Source of the DNA: an uncultured Wenzhouxiangella sp.
GTDB taxonomy: Bacteria; Pseudomonadota; Gammaproteobacteria; Xanthomonadales; Wenzhouxiangellaceae
Direction of reading: 5' to 3'
Length of the DNA stretch: 31,413 nt
NCBI GenBank assembly: GCA_937876395.1
Contig: CALEIM010000109.1
Span: forward strand, 1-31,413
Positions 14,946-22,733 of this stretch are shown one piece after another. The position numbers were made by a program, and so were the translations under genes. The notes below the pieces were generated by a model. The model worked only from the letters and a program-made list of their open reading frames with translations. It made no database searches and was not told where the DNA came from. Position 1 is the stretch's first letter. Every line of letters starts with the position of its first letter.

Positions 14946-15953
14946 ATGAATCCCGATAGTTTAGCGCGAACCACCGTTTCACCCAAGCGTTCGGACTGGC
15001 GAACCCAGCTCAGAATGGCGGTACGCGATCCGGCCGAGCTTGTGCGTCGTCTCGGGCTGCCGACCGACACGGTGCCAAACAAAAGCCGCTTTCCGTTGCT
15101 GGTTCCAGAGGCTTGGCTGGCACGCATCGAAGTCGGCCGCGCCGACGACCCGTTGCTCCGCCAGGTTTTACCCGACGCGGGTGAAAATGTCGCCGTTTCC
15201 GGCTACAGCGATGACCCGGTCGGCGATCGCGTCAGCGTGGCCGGCCGCGGCGTGCTGCACAAATATCACGGGCGTTTGCTGCTGATCACCACCGGCGCCT
15301 GCGCAGTTCACTGCCGCTACTGCTTCCGTCAGGCATTCCCCTATGCGACCGAACATGCCGGAAAAGGGCAGTGGCGGGAGGCGATCGACACCGTCGCCGC
15401 CGATTCCAGCATCGAGGAAGTGATTTTATCCGGCGGCGACCCGCTGATGCTGTCGACCCAACGGCTGCGTGAACTCAGCCGGGCCCTGGCCGAAATCCCG
15501 CATGTTCGACGCCTGCGCATCCACAGCCGTCTGCCAGTGGTACTGCCTGATCGAATCACTGCCAATCTGCTGGATTGGCTCGAAAATCTACCTTGGCCGG
15601 TGGTCCTGGTGATTCACGCCAATCACCCGCAGGAATTCGACGCCGACGTCGATCAGTCCCTGGGCCGGCTGCGCGCGGCCGGCGTGCATCTGCTCAATCA
15701 GGCCGTGCTGCTGCGCGGGGTCAATGACTCAGCCGACACCCTGGCTGCGCTGATGGAGCGCAGCTTTGCCGCCGGAGCCCTGCCCTATTACCTGCACCTG
15801 CTCGATCCGGTCAGCGGCGCCAGTCGCTTCGAAATCGAAGCCGGGCGTGCCGTTGAACTGGTCGATGAACTGCGCCAGCGCCTGTCCGGCTACCTGGTGC
15901 CGAAGCTGGTTCAGGAGCAGCCAGGAGCACCCAGCAAGACGCCGCTACTATAA
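14946..15953 (+). CDS. epmB: EF-P beta-lysylation protein EpmB (lysine 2,3-aminomutase family)
   Basis: EpmB isomerises (S)-alpha-lysine to (R)-beta-lysine, which EpmA attaches to EF-P Lys34. The 335-residue product is a radical-SAM, PLP-dependent aminomutase. The cluster motif is CAVHCRYC at residues 119-126, the SAM-binding glycine segment is ILSGGDPLML, and the PLP lysine lies near the C terminus (VPKLV). The length fits EpmB (about 340) rather than the longer clostridial KamA (about 415). The gene is divergent from efp, a common arrangement in gammaproteobacteria. ATG at 14946 begins MNPDSLART. Confidence 0.94.
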   Translation: MNPDSLARTTVSPKRSDWRTQLRMAVRDPAELVRRLGLPTDTVPNKSRFPLLVPEAWLARIEVGRADDPLLRQVLPDAGENVAVSGYSDDPVGDRVSVAGRGVLHKYHGRLLLITTGACAVHCRYCFRQAFPYATEHAGKGQWREAIDTVAADSSIEEVILSGGDPLMLSTQRLRELSRALAEIPHVRRLRIHSRLPVVLPDRITANLLDWLENLPWPVVLVIHANHPQEFDADVDQSLGRLRAAGVHLLNQAVLLRGVNDSADTLAALMERSFAAGALPYYLHLLDPVSGASRFEIEAGRAVELVDELRQRLSGYLVPKLVQEQPGAPSKTPLL

Positions 15954-16012
15954 TCTCGGGACCAGCAAGCGCTAAGATTCCGTATACCCCCCTTTGACCA
16001 AGGCAGCAACGC

Positions 16013-18070
16013 ATGGCCACCCAGGCAAATGAAATTCGCATTCTGACCGTAACCGACGACCCGTCTGCACCCAAGCGACTGAGCCAGATGCTCGGCGACG
16101 AGACTGCCGTGCGGGTATTGTTCGCCGATACCGCCAATGCGGTCAGCCGGACTTTCGAATCCGAATCCATCGATATGCTGATGATCAACGTGGTCTCGGC
16201 CGATCTGGGCCTGTTCGAGGCCAGTGTTCGGGCAGCGCGTGAAGCCGGCCGTTTCGTGCCGGTACTTGCCCTGATCGCCGACGATGACAGCGCCGCAGCC
16301 ATGGTCGTAGCAGCGGCCGGAGTCGAAGGGTTTGTCAACCAGGTCGGCCTGCGCCAGCTCAAGCGTCTGACCCTGACGCAGATTGAATCGCTGCGCGCCC
16401 GCAAGGACGCCGAGATAGCGCTCAGGAGCCTGGCCGATATCGAGGATCGCTACACCCTGCTGCTGGACAGCTCCAGTGAGGCGATCGCCTACCTTCACGA
16501 AGGTCTGCACATTTACGCCAATCGCGCCTATCTTGAACTGTTTGATTTTGAAGACTTCGAGGACCTGGAAGGCTTGTCAATGCTTGACTTGTTTTCCGGC
16601 AGCGACCAGGTTCCGGACCTCAAGAAGGTGCTCAAGGACATTGCCGCCGACAAGCTGCCGGACGACCTTTTGCAGCTGCAGGCCCACCGTCAGAGCGGTA
16701 CGGCCTTTACGGTGTCGGTGGACTTTTCACCGGCCCGCTACGGCGGCGAGTACTGCGCCCAGATGCTGGTTCGCGAGCAGCTCAATCAGGCCGACCCCGA
16801 GCTTGAAGCAGAGCTGCGCAGGCTCAAAACCTCCGACTATCTGACCGGACTGCTCAATGCGCAGAGCTTCGTCGATTTACTCGAACAACGTGTGGCCAGC
16901 CGTGACGACACCTCGGGTTTGTCTGTTTTGAGCCTGTCTATCGACAATCATGATGAACTGCTCGACAAGTTGGGCGTGGGCGCAACCGACGAGCTGATTC
17001 GCCAGTCTGCCGAGCTGTTCCGTTCGGTAGTCGGCGAGGAAAACAAGCTGGCGCGCCTGCGCGATCATACCTTCGCCCTGATTGCCGACTGCGCCGATCG
17101 CAGCGAGGCCGAGAAGCTCGCCGGGGAGCTGGTCGAGAAGTGCGCGGGACGCATCATTGACGTGCGCGACAACAGTCTGACCGTCTCGGGCAGCATCGGC
17201 CTGGCCGTGGCCGGCAGTGAACTGCCTCGACCGGAAGCCTTGGTGGATCGCTCTGAATCAGCCCTGATAGAAGCCCTGCGAGCCGGCGGCAAAAGCTTTG
17301 TCCGCTACCGTCCGAAGGTATCGGTGCAAGGCGATGAAGACGATGCGGCCTGGGGAGAGCGTATCCGCCACGCGCTTGATCACGATGAGTTCGGCCTGGT
17401 TGCCTCGGCAATCACCAGCATGGAAGACGACGATTTTCTGATCTACGAAGTTGAAACCCGCCTGCGGCCCGAAGGCAGCGAGGAGGTCGTCCTGCCATCG
17501 GCCTATATGGGCCCGGCTTCACGCACCGGCCTGGCCGGTCGTCTTGATACCGATATGCTTGATCGTGTGCAGGCCCTGGTGGCCGAACGCGGTGAAGACA
17601 GCGGTCAATGGCTGATTCCGCTTTCGCTCGATACCCTGGTGGATGAGCATGCAAGTCTGGATCTGTTCAAGCGCTTCAGCGAGGGAGCGCTTGATCCGAG
17701 CCGCACCATTCTCGGCTTTCGGGAGCCGGAAGTGCGTGAAAAACTGCGGCCGGTCCAGGCCTTCATTGAGCAGTTCCGCAAACTCGAGTGCCGCTATGCG
17801 CTGTGCGATCTTGGACCGGATGCGCCGACTGAAAGCCTGCTCCGCCATCTGAAGGTCGATTTTACCCGCCTTGCCCCGGAAATGATTCAGGACTTGAGCG
17901 ACAGCGATGATCTGCGCCAGAAGCTGTCGACCCTGGTCAGCCAGGCCCGCGAGCACGACACCCGGATCATCGCGCCGAAGGTGGAAAATACCGGCGACCT
18001 GGCCATACTCTGGCAGTTTGGCATCACCCTGGTTCAAGGTGAGTTTGTGCGCGGTGAGGCGACCGCCTAA
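16013..18070 (+). CDS. fimX: FimX-like c-di-GMP effector: degenerate REC-PAS-GGDEF-EAL protein
   Basis: The 685-residue protein has domain order and length like FimX/Filp (about 690 residues): REC-like fold at about 1-130, PAS at about 145-265, GGDEF-like at about 275-425, and EAL-like at about 440-680. Every signature is altered. The receiver's phospho-acceptor aspartate is replaced (IDMLMINVVS), GGDEF reads RDHTF (350-354), and EAL reads EVE (479-481). The EAL domain retains the VENTGDLAILWQFGITLVQGEF end typical of the fold. Such proteins do not make or cleave c-di-GMP; FimX binds it at the EAL pocket and controls type IV pili through PilZ and PilB. Whether the nucleotide-contact residues are kept here cannot be verified. 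It follows epmB after 59 nt, possibly as a separate unit. The 3' side is bounded by a palindromic repeat element. Confidence 0.82.
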   Translation: MATQANEIRILTVTDDPSAPKRLSQMLGDETAVRVLFADTANAVSRTFESESIDMLMINVVSADLGLFEASVRAAREAGRFVPVLALIADDDSAAAMVVAAAGVEGFVNQVGLRQLKRLTLTQIESLRARKDAEIALRSLADIEDRYTLLLDSSSEAIAYLHEGLHIYANRAYLELFDFEDFEDLEGLSMLDLFSGSDQVPDLKKVLKDIAADKLPDDLLQLQAHRQSGTAFTVSVDFSPARYGGEYCAQMLVREQLNQADPELEAELRRLKTSDYLTGLLNAQSFVDLLEQRVASRDDTSGLSVLSLSIDNHDELLDKLGVGATDELIRQSAELFRSVVGEENKLARLRDHTFALIADCADRSEAEKLAGELVEKCAGRIIDVRDNSLTVSGSIGLAVAGSELPRPEALVDRSESALIEALRAGGKSFVRYRPKVSVQGDEDDAAWGERIRHALDHDEFGLVASAITSMEDDDFLIYEVETRLRPEGSEEVVLPSAYMGPASRTGLAGRLDTDMLDRVQALVAERGEDSGQWLIPLSLDTLVDEHASLDLFKRFSEGALDPSRTILGFREPEVREKLRPVQAFIEQFRKLECRYALCDLGPDAPTESLLRHLKVDFTRLAPEMIQDLSDSDDLRQKLSTLVSQAREHDTRIIAPKVENTGDLAILWQFGITLVQGEFVRGEATA

Positions 18071-18078
18071 CCGCCTGG

Positions 18079-18239
18079 GAGCCTGTCGGGATTAACCGAT
18101 CGTATCGAGGGAAAGGCGGGTTGAAGTCAGACTTTTCGATCTTTTGAGGCGAATAGTGGTGCTATTCAACGAAAAAGAGCGTGAAATCTGGCCCAATCCG
18201 GCTCTTCCGCCGTAGATCAGCGTTAAATCCGACAGGCTC
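18079..18239. repeat. 161-bp imperfect palindrome, candidate hairpin MITE
   Basis: The terminal inverted repeats are GAGCCTGTCGG at 18079-18089 and its complement CCGACAGGCTC at 18229-18239, with ATTAAC/GTTAA extending them inward. An inner GAATAG (18151-18156), TGGTG, CTATTC (18162-18167) forms the apex at 18157-18161, exactly midway between the ends. Comparing the two 78-nt arms by eye without gaps, 49 positions pair, including all 11 terminal and all 6 apical ones, so the whole stretch can fold as one long stem with interruptions. There is no open reading frame of note and no clear target-site duplication. It lies between two convergent genes, 8 nt after the fimX-like stop and 10 nt before the htpX stop, where its hairpin may also end transcription. 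Confidence 0.65.
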
Positions 18240-18249
18240 GCGGAGTCAA

Positions 18250-19131
18250 TCAGGACCGGGCGTCCATCAGCGCCTGAATTCGCTCTTCCAAGGGCGGATG
18301 GCTCATGAACAGCCGCCTGAAACCCTGCCCGACCCGGCCGCGGATACCGAAGGCCTCAACCGACTCAGGTAGCTGAGCCGGGCCATGCGCCTGGCCCAGA
18401 CGTCGCAAGGCGGCGATCATGTTTTCCCGACCGGCCAGGCTGGCACCGCCGGCGTCGGCACGGAACTCCCGCCAGCGCGAGAAAGCCATGGTGATCATGC
18501 TCGCCAGAACACCCAGCACAAGCTGCAGCACAATCACCGAAATATAGTAGCCGGGGCCATAGCCGCGCTCACTTTTGAACACCACACGGTCGATGATCTG
18601 GCCAAGAACCCGGGCCAGCAGCAAAACGAACGTGTTGAGCACACCCTGAAGCAGGGTCATGGTGACCATGTCACCGTTGGCCACATGAGCAACTTCATGA
18701 CCCAGCACAGCCTCAACTTCAGGCGGCTGCATGTGGTGCAACAGACCGGTGCTGACCGCCACCAGGGCCTTGTTGCGCGAGGCGCCCGTCGCAAAGGCAT
18801 TCGGCTCGGGCGCATCGTAGATGGCCACGTCCGGCATGCCGATGCCGGCTTCGGTCGCCTGGCGCCGGACGGTATCGACCAGCCACTGCTCGACGGAGCT
18901 GCCCGGCTTGTCGATCACCCTGGCACCGGTGCTGCGCAGGGCCATTTTTTTCGACAGCAGCAGCGAAATAAACGCGCCGCCCATGCCGAACAGCACGGCA
19001 AAAATCAGGATGCCGGCATTGTTGACGTTGATCCCCTGGCTGATCAACCACGGTTCGAGCAGGCTCATCACCACCCCCATAACCACCAGAACAGCCAGGT
19101 TTGTTCCCAGAAACAGCGCAACTCTACGCAT
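18250..19131 (-). CDS. htpX: membrane zinc metalloprotease HtpX
   Basis: HtpX is an inner-membrane M48 protease that degrades misfolded membrane proteins with FtsH. The 293-residue product equals E. coli HtpX in length. It begins MRRVALFLGTNLAVLVV, has two N-terminal transmembrane helices (about residues 4-25 and 40-60), the zinc motif HEVAH at 145-149, and a further pair of hydrophobic helices around residues 157-215, followed by EFRADAGGASL with the third zinc ligand glutamate. ATG at 19131 is chosen over an upstream in-frame TTG at 19155. It is divergent from gluQ with a 78-nt gap and convergent with the fimX-like gene across the palindrome. Confidence 0.97.
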   Translation of the reverse strand: MRRVALFLGTNLAVLVVMGVVMSLLEPWLISQGINVNNAGILIFAVLFGMGGAFISLLLSKKMALRSTGARVIDKPGSSVEQWLVDTVRRQATEAGIGMPDVAIYDAPEPNAFATGASRNKALVAVSTGLLHHMQPPEVEAVLGHEVAHVANGDMVTMTLLQGVLNTFVLLLARVLGQIIDRVVFKSERGYGPGYYISVIVLQLVLGVLASMITMAFSRWREFRADAGGASLAGRENMIAALRRLGQAHGPAQLPESVEAFGIRGRVGQGFRRLFMSHPPLEERIQALMDARS

Positions 19132-19209
19132 TACGTTACTCACTATTCGGACCAACGGCCCAGTTGCTCAGTAAAATAGCGTCAGACACATGGAATTCCA
19201 AGGCTTCGC

Positions 19210-20109
19210 GTGAGTGCGATCGAGCCCGTTTCCCGTCCCTACATTGGGCGCTTTGCCCCCTCCCCGACCGGGGATTTGCACTTTGGCTCGCTGGTGGCGG
19301 CCGTTGGCAGCTACCTGCGCGCGCGCAGCCAAAACGGACGCTGGCTGCTGCGTATCGAAGACATCGACCCGCCCCGGGAAGTGGCCGGAGCGGCGGCCCG
19401 GCAGATCGCTACCCTGACCAATTTTGGACTGCTGCCAGACGCGCCAGTCAGTTACCAAAGCGCCTCGAATTTGCAGCATCAGCAGGCGCTGGCCAAACTG
19501 CTCAACGACAACGAAGCGTTCAGATGCGCCTGCGCCCGGCGCGATTTGCCGGACGACGGCAGCTATCCTGGAACCTGCCGCAACGGCCTGCCGCCCGGCC
19601 GGGAAGCACGCAGCGTTCGTTTGCGTACCGATCGAGCCCCGGCGGAGTGTTTCGACGATGTCGTCCAGGGCCGGCATTGCGATCATCCCGGCCGACTCAG
19701 CGGCGACTTTATCCTGTGGCGCTCCGATGGTCTGGTGGCCTACCAGTTGGCCGTGGTGGTTGACGACGCGGCCGCCGGAATCACTGAAATCGTTCGCGGT
19801 GCCGACCTGCTGGATTCAACCGCCCGACAGCTGCTGATCTATCGCCGCCTGGGTCTTCCGGTTCCGGACTGGATGCATCTGCCGGTGGTAACCGATGCAA
19901 ACGGCCGCAAACTGAGCAAGTCCGATCGTGATGATCCGATCGTTCGCCTGGCACCGCGGCTGGCCCTGCGCCTGGCCCTGCGCGCGCTGGGCCACGAGCC
20001 GCCCGTTGGCGCCTTGAGTCTGGAGGCCCTGTGGCAGTGGGCCCGATCCAGTTTTGATGTGCGTGCCATTCCGCGCGGCCCAGTGGCGGTTGGCGAGCAA
20101 GCGCGCTGA
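19210..20109 (+). CDS. gluQ: glutamyl-Q tRNA(Asp) synthetase
   Basis: GluQ-RS (YadB) attaches glutamate to queuosine at position 34 of tRNA-Asp. It is a paralogue of GluRS lacking the anticodon-binding domain, which explains the 299-residue length. Signatures are the HIGH-like segment APSPTGDLHFGSL near residue 16, a zinc site C-A-C ... SYPGTC (Cys, Cys, Tyr, Cys), and a KLSKS motif in DANGRKLSKSD near residue 237. Start is GTG at 19210, preceded by AAGG 6 nt upstream; no ATG fits the conserved N terminus. No dksA neighbour, a common partner in enterics, is present. Confidence 0.95.
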   Translation: MSAIEPVSRPYIGRFAPSPTGDLHFGSLVAAVGSYLRARSQNGRWLLRIEDIDPPREVAGAAARQIATLTNFGLLPDAPVSYQSASNLQHQQALAKLLNDNEAFRCACARRDLPDDGSYPGTCRNGLPPGREARSVRLRTDRAPAECFDDVVQGRHCDHPGRLSGDFILWRSDGLVAYQLAVVVDDAAAGITEIVRGADLLDSTARQLLIYRRLGLPVPDWMHLPVVTDANGRKLSKSDRDDPIVRLAPRLALRLALRALGHEPPVGALSLEALWQWARSSFDVRAIPRGPVAVGEQAR

Positions 20110-20195
20110 CCAGCGCCCAGCGGCCGGAGTCCTGGGTTGTTCAAGGCGGTCTTGGCGTTATACTTCGAGGTTCACCCGCGTTATGTCGTCTGAGC

Positions 20196-21158
20196 ATGAA
20201 GTCCAACTACCTCGATTTCGAACAACCCATTGCCGAGCTGGAAGCAAAGATTCGCGAGCTGCGCAGCGTCGGCTCGGGCGTATCGATGAATCTCGACGAC
20301 GAGATTGGGCGGCTGGAACAACGATGTCGTGAACAAACCGAAGCCATTTTTTCGGAACTCAACGATTGGCAAATCTCGCAGCTCGCGCGGCATCCTCAGC
20401 GTCCCTACACGCTGGATTACCTGCCGATGGTGTTCGATCGATTCGAAGAGCTGCACGGCGATCGACATTTCGCCGACGATCACGCCATTGTTGGCGGTCC
20501 GGCCATGCTTGACGGCATGGCCGTCATGCTGATTGGTCATCATAAGGGTCGCGGCACGCGCGAAAAGGTTTACCGCAATTTTGGTATGCCACGTCCGGAA
20601 GGCTACCGCAAGGCGCAGCGCCTGATGGAGATGGCGGCGCGCTTCAAAATGCCGATCGTCACCTTTATCGACACCCCCGGCGCCTATCCGGGAGTTGGTG
20701 CAGAGGAACGCGGCCAGTCCGAAGCGATCGCCCGCAACCTGGCCGTGATGGCGCGTCTACCGGTGCCAATCGTGTGTTTCGTGATCGGTGAAGGTGGATC
20801 CGGCGGTGCCTTGGCGATTGGCGTGGGCGATCGCACCAGCATGCTGCAGTACAGCATTTATTCGGTCATTTCACCCGAAGGCTGCGCCTCGATTCTATGG
20901 AAAAGCGCCGACAAGGCATCGGTGGCCGCGGAAGCCATGAGCCTGACCGCGCGCAAACTCAAAGACCTCAAGCTGATTGACAAGATTATCAAGGAACCCT
21001 CCGGTGGCGCCCACCGCTCCCCCCAGGAAGTTGCCGTCCGTCTGCGTGAGACGATCATTGCCCAGCTTGGCGCACTTGCCGACCAGCCGGTCGAGACCCT
21101 GCTTGAAGAACGCTATCGGCGCTTGATGGCCTACGGAGCTTTCGAGCACCAGCAGTGA
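20196..21158 (+). CDS. accA: acetyl-CoA carboxylase carboxyltransferase subunit alpha
   Basis: AccA pairs with AccD to transfer CO2 from carboxybiotin to acetyl-CoA, the committed step of fatty acid synthesis. The 320-residue product matches E. coli AccA (319). Characteristic text includes YLDFEQPIAELEAKI at the start, ELHGDRHFADD, GMPRPEGYRKA, FIDTPGAYPG, and GEGGSGGALAIGVGD, which forms the oxyanion-hole glycine motif. The gene is followed after 7 nt by tilS, the same accA-tilS order as in E. coli. The Shine-Dalgarno is weak. Confidence 0.98.
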   Translation: MKSNYLDFEQPIAELEAKIRELRSVGSGVSMNLDDEIGRLEQRCREQTEAIFSELNDWQISQLARHPQRPYTLDYLPMVFDRFEELHGDRHFADDHAIVGGPAMLDGMAVMLIGHHKGRGTREKVYRNFGMPRPEGYRKAQRLMEMAARFKMPIVTFIDTPGAYPGVGAEERGQSEAIARNLAVMARLPVPIVCFVIGEGGSGGALAIGVGDRTSMLQYSIYSVISPEGCASILWKSADKASVAAEAMSLTARKLKDLKLIDKIIKEPSGGAHRSPQEVAVRLRETIIAQLGALADQPVETLLEERYRRLMAYGAFEHQQ

Positions 21159-21165
21159 GCCCGGC

Positions 21166-22458
21166 ATGTCAGGCGACGGCAACCAGATCCTGGCAGGGCT
21201 ACCGGGCAGCGGCCGGATACTGATTGCCTTCAGCGGCGGGCCGGACTCGGTCTGCCTGCTGCACAAGCTGCTCCAATCCGGTATCGAGCGCCCGCTTGAG
21301 GCCGTGCACATCGATCATCAGCTTGACCCCGGCAGCAACGAGCGCGCCGAGCGCGCCCGAACCATTGCTGAATCCATGGGCGCCGACTGCCGCATCATTA
21401 CCATCAGCGTCAGCGCTGGCCGTGGACCGGAAGAGGCGGCGCGTCAGGCCCGCTACGCGGCGCTCGAGCGCCAGCTTGAAGCCGATGAAACCCTGCTGAC
21501 CGCTCATCACGCCGACGACCAGATTGAAACCGTACTGATGCGGCTGCTGCGCGGCGCCGGGCCCGACGGCCTGGCCGGGATGCCTGCGTATCGACGCTTC
21601 GGTCCGGGATGGCTGGCCCGTCCACTGATTGACTGGCGCCGCACGCAGATCGAGGCCTGGCTCAAGCATCATGAATTACCGGCCATTGACGACCCGACCA
21701 ACCGCAGCGAGGCTTTTGACCGCAATCACATCCGCCACCAGCTTTTGCCGGCCATTGCCGAGCGCTGGCCAGGCTACGCGGAATCCATCTTAAGAAGCGC
21801 ACGCCTGTGTGCCGGAGCGGCCGCGACCATTGACCGCCACAGCCAGGCCGATCTGGATCAGGCCCTGGCTGCTGACGGCAGCCTCGACCTTGTCCGACTT
21901 GCGGGGCGATCGGACTATGAGCTTGGCGCATTGATTCACGCCTGGTGCCTGCAACGTGCGGTGCCGCTGCCGCCGGGCCGCTCACTGGAAAGCTTTGTCG
22001 GCCAGCTTCATCGTGTCGCCCATGACCGCCAGCCGGCGCTGCGCTGGAACGGCCAGGTGATACGCTGCTGGCGGACTCGGCTGTGGCTGGAAGCCGATCG
22101 TCCGGCACCTTCCTGGCGACTCGATTGGGATGGGATTGACGCTCTAAAGCTGCCTGAATCACTCGGCCAACTGCGCCTGGCGGGTTCGCCTTCGGCCGCC
22201 GCTCTCGCCCTGGAGGTCCGCTCCGGCACGAACGGTGAGCGCATTCACAACAGTGCCGGCCACAGTGCTGGAGTCAATCAGTTACTGGCCGAAGCCGGTG
22301 TGCCACCGTGGCAGCGTCCGCTGTGGCCGCGGATCTGGCAGCGCGAAACCCTGCTTGCCCTGGGTGATCGCTGGCTGAACCCGGAATTTGCCCGCCAGCT
22401 AAAGGCCCGCGGCCAACGCTTGAGTTGGGATACATTCGAGTTAGAATCAAAGCCATGA
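21166..22458 (+). CDS. tilS: tRNA(Ile)-lysidine synthetase
   Basis: TilS converts C34 of the CAU-anticodon tRNA-Ile to lysidine so that it reads AUA. The 430-residue product has the N-type ATP pyrophosphatase P-loop SGGPDS (residues 24-29), the HIDHQLDPGSNERA segment, the AHHADDQIETVLMRLLRG motif, and DPTNRSEAFDRNHIRH, all expected. The C-terminal half is the tRNA-recognising region. It overlaps xseB by 4 nt (ATGA), suggesting translational coupling. Confidence 0.97.
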   Translation: MSGDGNQILAGLPGSGRILIAFSGGPDSVCLLHKLLQSGIERPLEAVHIDHQLDPGSNERAERARTIAESMGADCRIITISVSAGRGPEEAARQARYAALERQLEADETLLTAHHADDQIETVLMRLLRGAGPDGLAGMPAYRRFGPGWLARPLIDWRRTQIEAWLKHHELPAIDDPTNRSEAFDRNHIRHQLLPAIAERWPGYAESILRSARLCAGAAATIDRHSQADLDQALAADGSLDLVRLAGRSDYELGALIHAWCLQRAVPLPPGRSLESFVGQLHRVAHDRQPALRWNGQVIRCWRTRLWLEADRPAPSWRLDWDGIDALKLPESLGQLRLAGSPSAAALALEVRSGTNGERIHNSAGHSAGVNQLLAEAGVPPWQRPLWPRIWQRETLLALGDRWLNPEFARQLKARGQRLSWDTFELESKP

Positions 22459-22715
22459 GCAAACAGACAAGCACGCCAGAACCGCCTGCCGATAAACCCG
22501 ATTTCGAATCAGCCCTGGAAGAGCTTGAGGGCCTGGTCGCGAGCATGGAATCGGGAGATTTGAACCTGGCCGAATCACTGGATCGCTTCAAGCGCGGTAT
22601 TGAGCTGTCGAAACAGTGTCATCAGATGCTCGACCAGGCCCGCTTGTCGATACAAATCCTGACCCGTCCGGAGGACGAAGACAGTGCCGAAGACTTCAAT
22701 CCATCCGGCGACTGA
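22455..22715 (+). CDS. xseB: exodeoxyribonuclease VII small subunit
   Basis: XseB is the small subunit of ExoVII, which degrades single-stranded DNA; several copies bind one XseA. The 86-residue protein has the three-helix core with FESALEELEGLVASMESGDLNL and LDRFKRGIELSKQCHQML, near-invariant in the family. ATG at 22455 overlaps the tilS stop. In many gammaproteobacteria xseB is followed by ispA and dxs; here a secreted-type metalloprotease gene follows after 18 nt. Confidence 0.96.
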   Translation: MSKQTSTPEPPADKPDFESALEELEGLVASMESGDLNLAESLDRFKRGIELSKQCHQMLDQARLSIQILTRPEDEDSAEDFNPSGD

Positions 22716-22733
22716 CGCGTCGCCCGATCAAGC

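Noticed and set aside
19132..19155. Upstream TTG start for htpX
   Set aside because: Would add eight residues not found in homologues; ATG at 19131 gives exactly the E. coli length.
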